5,328 nucleotides of DNA. Origin: an uncultured Coriobacteriaceae bacterium. Its GTDB lineage: Bacteria; Actinomycetota; Coriobacteriia; Coriobacteriales; UMGS124. The position numbers were made by a program, and so were the translations under genes. Below the pieces are notes generated by a model, which saw nothing but the letters and a program-made list of their open reading frames with translations, was not told the DNA's origin and searched no databases. The stretch is taken from contig CACZRK010000055.1 in assembly GCA_902783515.1 (NCBI GenBank), forward strand, positions 1-5,328, given 5' to 3'. Numbering within the stretch: position 1 is the stretch's first letter; every line of letters begins with the position of its first letter. Below are positions 1 through 5,310 of this stretch, piece after piece.

Positions 1-1
1 C

Positions 2-844
2 AACGTCCGGTATGGCGAAACGTACCCGATGAGCGTGCTGGACGTGTACCGCAGCCCCACCGCCTCGCCCGACACGGCGACGTTCGTCTACGTGCATGGC
101 GGCGGGTACGTCTTCGGCGACAAGGAGTTCGGCGACCCGACGGGCGAGGCGGGCGGGTTCGCCTTCTACCTGAAGAGCCTGTGCGACGCGGGCTACAACG
201 TGGTGAGCGTCGACTACGCGGAGGCGCCCGAGTACCGCTATCCGACGCCGCTGCGGCAGCTGACGCAGGCCGTCGCCTATCTGCAGGGTCACGCGGACGA
301 GCTCGGGCTCAACATGGGTGCCGCCGTGTTCGCCGGCGGCAGCGCCGGCGGCAACGTCATCGGTCAGTTCGTTGACGCGCAGACCAACGGCGCGTACGCA
401 GAGCAGGTCGGCGTGCCGCAGCTGCTTGCGCCCGACCAGATCAAGGCGGTCTGCTTCAACTGCGCCCTGCTCGACAACGCGCGATACAGCAACGTGGGGA
501 CCAGCCTGCTGGACGTGCTGTTCGACTACCCCTGTGACCTGCTGCTGCGTTCCTACTTCGGGGTGAACGAGCCTGAGCTGACGGGGCTGCTTGACGAGAC
601 GAACGTGATCGCGCACGTCACGGCGGACTTCCCGCCCACGTACATAGATGACGGGACGCGCTATACGTTTGACGAGCAGGCACGCGATCTCGCGGCGCGC
701 CTGGGGCAGCTCGGCGTGGACTGCGAGCTGCGCATCTTTGAGGGCGAGGGCCATAGCTTTGACACGAGCGCGGGGGAGGCGGCCGCGCAGAACGTCGCCG
801 CGCAGATCGCGTTCGTCGACCGGTACGCGAAGGCGTCGTCCTGA
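2..844 (+). CDS. Alpha/beta-hydrolase (esterase/lipase-like), N-terminus cut by window edge
   Basis: Likely a cytoplasmic carboxylesterase-type hydrolase; the substrate cannot be told. Numbering from the internal Met at base 29, the oxyanion-hole motif HGGG is residues 23-26, the nucleophile elbow GGSAGG is 103-108 with Ser105 as nucleophile, Asp215 (in TFDEQA) is the probable acid, and His242 (in GEGHSF) completes the triad. No signal peptide is visible, but the true N-terminus is missing. The frame stays open to the left edge, and the nine codons before Met29 read NVRYGETYP, which runs into LDVYRSP. That is the usual conserved entry strand of this family (roughly Y-G-x-x-x-x-x-L-D-V-Y), so Met29 is internal and the gene is 5'-partial. 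About 280 residues are visible. The arrangement resembles the acetyl-esterase/HSL-like and BD-FAE-like groups; choosing between them needs a profile search. It ends in TGA, 262 bp before the next gene on the same strand. Confidence 0.88.
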   Translation, partial: NVRYGETYPMSVLDVYRSPTASPDTATFVYVHGGGYVFGDKEFGDPTGEAGGFAFYLKSLCDAGYNVVSVDYAEAPEYRYPTPLRQLTQAVAYLQGHADELGLNMGAAVFAGGSAGGNVIGQFVDAQTNGAYAEQVGVPQLLAPDQIKAVCFNCALLDNARYSNVGTSLLDVLFDYPCDLLLRSYFGVNEPELTGLLDETNVIAHVTADFPPTYIDDGTRYTFDEQARDLAARLGQLGVDCELRIFEGEGHSFDTSAGEAAAQNVAAQIAFVDRYAKASS

Positions 845-870
845 CCGTTGCCGGAACCGACCATTGCCGG
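843..870 (+). repeat. 12-bp direct repeat overlapping the hydrolase stop
   Basis: GACCRTTGCCGG occurs at 843-854 and again at 859-870, 16 bp apart, differing only at the R position (G then A). The first copy overlaps the last two bases of the hydrolase stop codon. Both copies are visible directly. Function is unknown; they could be a small regulator site or chance in GC-rich DNA. Confidence 0.4.
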
Positions 871-889
871 CGCCGTGGGAGTCGGCGCC
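869..889 (+). terminator. Possible hairpin after the hydrolase gene
   Basis: GGCGCCG (869-875) pairs with CGGCGCC (883-889) around a 7-nt loop, 24 bp after the hydrolase stop. The position suits transcription termination. There is no T-run after it, so it is not a textbook intrinsic terminator, and such a short GC palindrome is easy to find by chance here. The rest of 845-1106 is GC-rich, partly low-complexity DNA (alternating GC/CG around 1008-1075) with no gene that I can support. Confidence 0.3.
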
Positions 890-1092
890 CGCCCGCCCTG
901 GCATCGCCCGGGAGCTCGCGATTGCCGCGCTCGTGGAGGCACGCAGGATCACCCCGGCGCGGTGTACCGTGACGCCCATCGCGGGGCATAGACCCCTCAG
1001 CGCGGGATGCGCACGGGCGTGCGCGGGCGCATGTGGGAGCGCAGACGCGCGAGCGCGTGCATGTGCTCGATGCGTGCGGCAGGAATCGGCAC

Positions 1093-1100
1093 GGGAGGGG
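1093..1100 (+). promoter_or_regulatory. Ribosome binding site of the DUF488 gene
   Basis: GGGAGGGG lies 6 nt before the ATG at 1107. It decides the start, because the reading frame is open far upstream (to about base 648) without family-like sequence. The right-edge gene has a near-identical site (GGGAGGG, 7 nt before ATG). Confidence 0.75.
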
Positions 1101-1106
1101 CGGATC

Positions 1107-1526
1107 ATGGACGTTCAGATCAAGCGGGTGTACGAGCAGGCGGCGCCGGACGACGGGTATCGCATCCTCGTCGATCGCCTCTGGCCGCGTGGGATGCGCA
1201 AGGAGGACCTCGCCTTTGACGCGTGGGCGAAGGTGCTTGCGCCGTCGACCGAGGCGCGCAAGGCGTTCGGCCACAAGGCGGAGAACTTCGACGCGTTCCG
1301 CGCGCGGTATCGGATGGAGCTGGATGACAGCCCGGAGGCGTCCGAATTCGTCGACGGCCTGCGCGCCCTTTCGCCGCAGCCGTCGCGCGTGACGCTGCTC
1401 TATGCCGCGAAGGACCCGCAGATCAACCACGCGGTGATCCTGGCGGCGTGGCTGCGCGAGCAACTGGGTGCTACCGGCGATGCTACCGGGCGCAACACGA
1501 GTGCGCCGCGGCAGGCCGACGTCTAG
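1107..1526 (+). CDS. DUF488 family protein, YeaO-like
   Basis: A small (139 aa) probably cytoplasmic protein of the DUF488 family, the group that includes E. coli YeaO; its biochemical role is not established. The start is placed at ATG 1107 because it follows a GGGAGGGG site and because the protein then opens MDVQIKRVYEQ, the standard family opening. Hallmarks are DGYRILVDRLWPRG at residues 16-29, the APSTEARKAFGH segment at 45-56, FRARYRMEL at 64-72, and the C-terminal LLYAAKDPQINHAVIL at 97-112. YeaO-type proteins are usually about 115-120 residues; this one has some 20 extra residues after the last helix, with a GATGDATG duplication (121-128). The gene stands alone, 262 bp after the hydrolase and 272 bp before the reductase, so co-transcription with either is not indicated. 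Family assignment is firm; function is not. Confidence 0.9.
   Translation: MDVQIKRVYEQAAPDDGYRILVDRLWPRGMRKEDLAFDAWAKVLAPSTEARKAFGHKAENFDAFRARYRMELDDSPEASEFVDGLRALSPQPSRVTLLYAAKDPQINHAVILAAWLREQLGATGDATGRNTSAPRQADV
1467..1490 (+). repeat. In-frame 12-bp tandem duplication at the 3' end of the DUF488 gene
   Basis: GGTGCTACCGGC (1467-1478) is followed immediately by GATGCTACCGGG (1479-1490), 10 of 12 bases identical. It encodes GATG then DATG, just after the last conserved DUF488 helix. The GCT codons are unusual beside the GCG/GCC-rich gene. It looks like a recent slippage event in a non-essential tail. Confidence 0.6.
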
Positions 1527-1534
1527 AGCGGGGC

Positions 1535-1570
1535 GCGCGTCATGGTGCGCCGTCCGGTGGCATGACGTGC
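1535..1570. terminator. 10-bp-armed inverted repeat after the DUF488 gene
   Basis: GCGCGTCATG (1535-1544) is the reverse complement of CATGACGTGC (1561-1570) except for one position that can form a G-U pair in RNA; the loop is 16 nt. It begins 8 bp after the TAG stop, where a terminator would sit. No T-run follows, so it may be a factor-dependent or stabilising 3' hairpin. The near-palindromic arms could instead be an operator for the reductase gene downstream. Confidence 0.45.
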
Positions 1571-1622
1571 AGAGGCCGTGGCGTGCGTCACATTCCTGCA
1601 GCTCATGGGCGTATCGACGCAA

Positions 1623-1696
1623 GCGTTCAGATTCCATGCGCCGGCGTTGAGTTTGGGCAGCGGCGTTTAGATCGCGTTCAGACGGCGTTCTCAACG
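1623..1696 (+). promoter_or_regulatory. Candidate control region of the reductase gene: five phased GCGTT elements
   Basis: GCGTT starts at 1623, 1644, 1663, 1674 and 1685, with spacings 21, 19, 11 and 11 bp, so all copies face nearly the same side of the helix. Three copies extend to GCGTTYAGA (1623, 1663, 1674). CGTTGAG (1645-1651) and CTCAACG (1690-1696) also form an inverted pair enclosing the last copies. The stretch is richer in A/T than its surroundings and ends about 100 bp before the reductase start, as expected for a promoter/operator. I could not assign clear -35 and -10 boxes. The binding protein is unknown; reductases of this type in Coriobacteriia are often controlled by a dedicated regulator, but none is encoded in this window. 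Confidence 0.4.
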
Positions 1697-1780
1697 ATTT
1701 TGGACGATGCGCCGGCGACGGTCGGATCGTAGCGTGAGGGTCGCAACGTCCTCGTGGCGCGTCAGACGGCGTGCCACTCA

Positions 1781-1788
1781 AGAAAGGA
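1781..1788 (+). promoter_or_regulatory. Ribosome binding site deciding the reductase start
   Basis: AGAAAGGA ends 10 nt before ATG 1799. It lies downstream of the earlier in-frame ATG at 1754, so that upstream start is unlikely. It is too far (19 nt) from the next in-frame ATG at 1808. Confidence 0.7.
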
Positions 1789-1798
1789 ACGTGACCTT

Positions 1799-3601
1799 AT
1801 GGCACGCATGAACGAGCACACGATGTCCCGTCGCAACTTCGTCGCCGCGAGCGGCCTGGTCGCCGGCACGGTCGCGCTGAGCGCCGCCGCCTCCGGCGCG
1901 AGCGCCGCTGAGAAGAGCGCCGCGGGCGACGCGAGCGCCGCCGCCGACGCGAAGGCGTCCGGCAAGACGACGGTCGGCTACGACGGCACCGGCGTCATGC
2001 CGTGGCTGGGCGAGAAGCCCGCGATCACGGACGCCGACGTGGAGGAGACGCTGGACTGCGACGTCCTCGTCATCGGTCTGGGCGCCGCCGGCGTGCCCGC
2101 CGCCCGCGCGGCAGCGGAGGCCGGTGCGAAGGTCGTCGCCTTCGAGGCCTCGTCGCACCTGAACTCCGTCTCCAGCGACATGGCGATCCTCGGCGGCGAG
2201 ACGCAGGCCAAGTGGGGCCGTGGCGACGGCTACATGGACAAGAAGGCCATCGTCAACATGCACATGGGCGAGTGCAGCCACCACTGCAGCTACGACATCA
2301 TCAAGCGCTGGGCCGACGACTCCGGCGCGACGCTCGACTGGTTCATCAAGCCCTCCACGGACCTGTATATCTGCAGCGAGTCCTATGAGGACGTCCCCGA
2401 GGACAAGCAGGCCAACTACCTGTACCCGTACTTCCTGCCGATGCCCGAGCACTACGACTACACCAAGGAGGACATGCCCTGCTACCCGACCTCGGTCGGC
2501 TTCAGCAGCCTGCTCACGGTCGAGAAGCAGAACCTCCAGGTCGCCATCGACGCCGGCGCCGACATCCGCTACAGCACGAAGGGCGTCGAGCTCATCCAGG
2601 ACGCCGACGGCTCCGTGATCGGCGCCTACGGCCAGGCGGCCGGCTCCGACAAGTACATCAAGGTCAACGCGAAGGGCGTCGTCATCGCCACGGGCGACTA
2701 CCTGATGAACGAGGACATGATGAAGTACTTCGCGCCGGAGTGCATCGAGAACGGCATCAAGACGCTCTCGGTCGACCTGGACGACGACGGCAACTACACG
2801 AACGTGGGCGACGGCCACAAGATGGGCGCCTGGGCGGGCGCCGCGATCGAGCAGTGGCACGCCCCGATGATCCACCACATGGGCGGCGGCGCCGGCGCCG
2901 ACGGCCGTGGCGTCATCGGCAACAACGGCTACCTGTGGCTGAACCTGGACGGCGAGCGCTTCATGAACGAGGACATCGCCGGCCAGCAGCTGGAGAACCA
3001 GGTGGAGCGCCAGCGCGAGCGCAAGGCGTACCAGTTCTTTGACGCCTCGTGGCCCGAGCAGCTGGAGTACTTCCCGGCCGCCCACGGCGTCGCGTGCTAC
3101 TACCGCGACGAGCCGCTGCCCGACTACACCGCCAGTGGCCTGAAGATCAACGTGCGCACGCCCGAGGACATCCAGAGCGCCGTCGACGACGGCCGCTGCC
3201 TGAAGGCCGACACCATCGACGAGCTGCTCGCGCAGATTGACGGCATGGACGTGGAGACGGCCAAGGCGAGCATCGAGCACTACAACGAGCTGTGCGAGGC
3301 CGGCGAGGACACCGACTTCTTCAAGAGCTCCCAGCGTCTGTTCGCCCTCAAGAACCCGCCGTTCTACGCCGCGGAGTGCGGCTGCGCGCTGACGCTCGCG
3401 AACCTGGGCGGCCTGGAGTCCGACGCCGACTGCCACGTGTACAGCACGGACCGCACGATCATCAAGGGCCTGTACGTCTGCGGTGCCCCGCAGGGCGGCC
3501 GCTTCAACGTCCAGTACCCGATCTCCCTGAAGGGCCTCTCGTGCGCCATGTGCACGACCTTCGGCAAGATCGCCGGCGAGAACGCCGCCGCCGGCAAGTA
3601 A
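1799..3601 (+). CDS. Tat-exported FAD-dependent reductase, fumarate-reductase/succinate-dehydrogenase flavoprotein-like
   Basis: A 600-residue flavoprotein predicted to fold and bind FAD in the cytoplasm, then leave by the Tat route and act as a terminal reductase outside the membrane. Residues 9-36 form a Tat signal: SRRNF (10-14), a hydrophobic Ala/Gly/Val stretch, and a likely cleavage after ASA36; no lipobox cysteine is seen. After an Ala/Lys-rich linker comes the dinucleotide-binding GLGAAG (93-98) ending in Glu116 for the FAD ribose, then IATGDY (296-301), GDGHKMGAWAGA (337-348), NLDGERFMNE (382-391), GLYVCGA (557-563) and TFGKIAGENAA (587-597), all in FAD_binding_2 family order. No heme CxxCH motif or FMN-binding domain is present, so an outside electron donor is needed. 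By eye against Shewanella Fcc3, catalytic Arg402 falls on Gly395 and His504 on Ala534, so the substrate is probably not fumarate. Fifteen cysteines are unusual. Codons are almost all C- or G-ending with GCC favoured for Ala, suggesting high expression. Start chosen by the AGAAAGGA site. Confidence 0.92.
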   Translation: MARMNEHTMSRRNFVAASGLVAGTVALSAAASGASAAEKSAAGDASAAADAKASGKTTVGYDGTGVMPWLGEKPAITDADVEETLDCDVLVIGLGAAGVPAARAAAEAGAKVVAFEASSHLNSVSSDMAILGGETQAKWGRGDGYMDKKAIVNMHMGECSHHCSYDIIKRWADDSGATLDWFIKPSTDLYICSESYEDVPEDKQANYLYPYFLPMPEHYDYTKEDMPCYPTSVGFSSLLTVEKQNLQVAIDAGADIRYSTKGVELIQDADGSVIGAYGQAAGSDKYIKVNAKGVVIATGDYLMNEDMMKYFAPECIENGIKTLSVDLDDDGNYTNVGDGHKMGAWAGAAIEQWHAPMIHHMGGGAGADGRGVIGNNGYLWLNLDGERFMNEDIAGQQLENQVERQRERKAYQFFDASWPEQLEYFPAAHGVACYYRDEPLPDYTASGLKINVRTPEDIQSAVDDGRCLKADTIDELLAQIDGMDVETAKASIEHYNELCEAGEDTDFFKSSQRLFALKNPPFYAAECGCALTLANLGGLESDADCHVYSTDRTIIKGLYVCGAPQGGRFNVQYPISLKGLSCAMCTTFGKIAGENAAAGK

Positions 3602-3644
3602 GCGGCACGGCACCCGCCCGCACCTCTTCAGAGGCGTCACAACA

Positions 3645-3697
3645 GCGGCCCGGCCTTCTCGACGCGAGCGATATCGCGGTCGAGAAGGCCGGGCTGC
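3645..3697. terminator. Strong hairpin between the convergent reductase and MetE-like genes
   Basis: GCCCGGCCTTCTCGAC (3648-3663) is perfectly complementary to 3679-3694, 16 bp. The stem grows to 19 bp (3645-3697) with one G-U pair. The 15-nt loop region itself contains a perfect 10-bp palindrome, GCGATATCGC (3668-3677). It lies 43 bp after the reductase stop and 51 bp from the end of the opposing gene, so it probably terminates transcription from both sides. There is no T-run on either strand, which is common for actinobacterial terminators. A second GC palindrome, GCGTGCACGC, follows at 3725-3734. Confidence 0.7.
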
Positions 3698-3748
3698 GTG
3701 TGTGACGCTCGCGTGCGCGGGCGTGCGTGCACGCGCGTGACGCCGTCC

Positions 3749-4930
3749 CTACGCCTGCGCGCCCCAGACGCGGTCGGCGATGCGTCTGACCAGCGCGACC
3801 TTGGCCCACTGCTCGTCCTCGGTGAGGACGTTGCCCTCCTCGGTGGAGGAGAAGCCGCACTGCGTGGAGAGCCGCAGGTGGTCCAGCGGCACGTAGCCCG
3901 CGGCCTCGTGGATGCGCTCGATCACGGCGTCCTCGTCCTCCAGCTCGGGGAACTTGGAGGTCACGAGGCCGAGCACGACGATGCGGCCACGGGCGCCCGC
4001 CTCGACGAGCGGCGTGAAGTCGCCTGAGCGGTCGGAGTCGTACTCCAGGAAGAAGCCGTCGTAGTTCGCGGCGAACAGCGTCGCGGCGACCGGGGCGTAG
4101 CCGCCCGACGAGAACCACGTGGAGCGGAAGTTGCCGCGGCAGACGTGCGTCGTGACGGTCATGTCCGCAGGCTTTGCCTCCAGGATGCGGTTGATCGCCG
4201 CGACGTAGGCGCGCCCGATCTCATCGACGTCAATGCCCTGCGCCGCATAGGCGGCACGCTTGTCGGCGTCGCAGAACTCGCCCCAGCTCGTGTCGTCAAA
4301 CTGCAGGTAGCGGCAGCCGAGGTCGTAGAACGCGCGGATCGCGTCCTGGTAGGTTGTCACGATGTCGTCAAAGAGGACGGACTCGTCGCGATAGCGATCG
4401 ATCGGCTCGTAGGTCGCCTTGCCGCGCACGCAGGGGATGAGGTGCAGCATCGACGGCGCGGGAATCGTCATCTTGGTGGGCGTGTCGCCCGCGATCTCGC
4501 GCAGGCGCGCGTACTGCGCGAGGAAGGGGTGGTCGCCGAACCCGATGCGGCCGGTGAAGCGCAGCTGGGCGCCCTTCGGCTTGGGACCCTTGAAGTCCAC
4601 CGACCACGTGCTCGCGTCGACGTGCTCAACGCCCTGCAGCCCCTCCAGGAAGTCCAGGTGCCACATCGTGCGCCGGAACTCGCCGTCGGTGACCGCCGTG
4701 ATGCCCGCCGCGCGCTCCTTGGCGACGAGGTCGGCGATGGCGGCGTCCTCGGCCGCGGTGAGCTCGTCGCGCGTGATCGCGCCGGCGGCGAAGTCTGCGC
4801 GCGCCTGTCTGAGCGCGGCGGGCCGCAGGAAGCTGCCGACGATGTCGCAGGCGTACGGCGGGGTAACGAGCGCGGTCACAGGCGCCGAGCCCTGGGCGGG
4901 CGTCGGGCTGGGGGAGGCGGTCGTGGTCAT
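3749..4930 (-). CDS. MetE-like cobalamin-independent methionine synthase family protein (short, YxjG/YxjH type)
   Basis: A 393-residue cytoplasmic protein matching the C-terminal, catalytic half of MetE and the short Bacillus YxjG/YxjH proteins. It probably moves a methyl group onto homocysteine to make methionine. All four zinc ligands known from MetE are visible: His262 and Cys264 (THVCRGN), Glu296 (FFLEYD) and Cys358 (STQCGFSS). Other family marks are IVGSFLRP (30-37), TDGEFRR (81-87), the LQFDDTSWGEF strand (209-219), and the closing EDEQWAKV. The N-terminal MetE half that helps bind polyglutamyl folate is absent, so the methyl donor may not be the usual one. Residues 1-25 are Thr/Ser/Pro/Ala-rich and probably disordered. 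The start (complement of CAT 4928-4930) is set by AAAGGA 9 nt upstream; an upstream in-frame extension of 46 codons lacks family sequence. It converges on the reductase and diverges from the right-edge gene. It could be a methyltransferase for another thiol. Confidence 0.9.
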   Translation of the reverse strand: MTTTASPSPTPAQGSAPVTALVTPPYACDIVGSFLRPAALRQARADFAAGAITRDELTAAEDAAIADLVAKERAAGITAVTDGEFRRTMWHLDFLEGLQGVEHVDASTWSVDFKGPKPKGAQLRFTGRIGFGDHPFLAQYARLREIAGDTPTKMTIPAPSMLHLIPCVRGKATYEPIDRYRDESVLFDDIVTTYQDAIRAFYDLGCRYLQFDDTSWGEFCDADKRAAYAAQGIDVDEIGRAYVAAINRILEAKPADMTVTTHVCRGNFRSTWFSSGGYAPVAATLFAANYDGFFLEYDSDRSGDFTPLVEAGARGRIVVLGLVTSKFPELEDEDAVIERIHEAAGYVPLDHLRLSTQCGFSSTEEGNVLTEDEQWAKVALVRRIADRVWGAQA

Positions 4931-4939
4931 GTGCGTCGA

Positions 4940-4945
4940 TCCTTT
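4940..4945 (-). promoter_or_regulatory. Ribosome binding site of the MetE-like gene
   Basis: On the minus strand AAAGGA lies 9 nt before the ATG at 4930. It is the same core as the reductase site and settles the start against the longer in-frame extension to 5068. Confidence 0.7.
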
Positions 4946-5060
4946 CGGGGAATGGCGGGGCGCGGGGACGCGGGCATGCCCTGGGGCACGGACATGCGCG
5001 AGTCGCGACGGGCCCCGCTCGTGTGATGGCGTTGGTGCACGTGCCACGATGCCACGACCT

Positions 5061-5114
5061 TCCGTCATTGTGAAATACAGGTTTGCTAGAAGTCGGTATA
5101 GACGACATGCATAG
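5061..5114. promoter_or_regulatory. AT-rich island, probable promoter region for the MetE-like gene
   Basis: This 54-bp stretch is about 43% GC by hand count, in surroundings far above 60%. It lies 130-185 bp before the MetE-like start and next to the 21-bp repeats, so it is the most likely place for RNA polymerase to open DNA in this divergent region. I find no convincing -35/-10 pair on either strand. The leader between it and 4930 holds a GGGCATGCCC palindrome (4972-4981) and a tandem TGCCACGA pair (5042-5057). I do not recognise an S-box, cobalamin or T-box leader there. Confidence 0.4.
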
Positions 5115-5129
5115 CCGTTGGCAGGCGAC

Positions 5130-5213
5130 CGTCAGATCCGCGCGCCCGAGCGTCAGGTCTGCGTGCGCACCCGTCAGGTCTGCGTGCGCGATCGTCAGGA
5201 CGCCGCGCGCGGC
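5130..5213. repeat. Four tandem 21-bp direct repeats in the divergent intergenic region
   Basis: CGTCAG begins exactly at 5130, 5151, 5172 and 5193. The two central units share their first 18 bases (CGTCAGGTCTGCGTGCGC); the outer ones match them at about two thirds of positions. The period of two helical turns and the place between a minus-strand gene and a plus-strand gene suggest stacked binding sites for a regulator. On the minus strand the frame is open here and would encode a heptad-repeat peptide, but it has a GTG start without a ribosome binding site and I do not call it a gene. Confidence 0.75.
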
Positions 5214-5296
5214 CAGGCACCATCACCGGCGCGTCACGGAGATGCGCTACCGTGCGTGACCCCGGCGCGCGGCGAGCCGCCGACGGGACCACCGAC

Positions 5297-5303
5297 GGGA
5301 GGG
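5297..5303 (+). promoter_or_regulatory. Ribosome binding site of the right-edge gene
   Basis: GGGAGGG lies 7 nt before ATG 5311, matching the spacing and sequence of the DUF488 site at 1093-1100. Confidence 0.6.
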
Positions 5304-5310
5304 CGATCAC

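Noticed and set aside
648..1106. N-terminal extension of the DUF488 frame (about 150 codons)
   Set aside because: It is Arg/Ala-rich low-complexity sequence, overlaps the hydrolase gene, and the family start with its ribosome binding site is at 1107.
618..1781. A 387-codon open frame on the minus strand across the hydrolase end and the DUF488 gene
   Set aside because: It is Arg/Pro/Ser/Ala-rich, has no domain, and overlaps two well-supported genes; it is a GC-content artefact.
1754..1798. Upstream ATG (1754) as the start of the reductase
   Set aside because: It would put 15 extra residues before the Tat signal and place the only good ribosome binding site inside the gene.
1778..3640. A 620-codon open frame on the minus strand, fully opposite the reductase gene
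   Set aside because: Its translation is Val/Ala/Arg/Leu/Asp-rich with no recognisable motif. Such mirror frames arise from the strong G/C third-position bias of the true gene.
4145..5026. Long plus-strand frame opposite the MetE-like gene
   Set aside because: It has no domain features and its composition is that of a mirror frame; the minus-strand protein has a complete zinc site.
4931..5060. A SAM, cobalamin or T-box type leader before the MetE-like gene
   Set aside because: I looked for the conserved cores and a terminator with T-run and found none; only short GC palindromes are present.
5130..5213. The 21-bp repeats as a CRISPR array
   Set aside because: The units are directly adjacent without spacers and are too short and diverged; no cas gene is present.
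5086..5310. 74-codon minus-strand frame encoding a heptad repeat (RRPD-like)
   Set aside because: It has a GTG start with no ribosome binding site, and the repeat is better explained as 21-bp DNA repeats in a promoter region.
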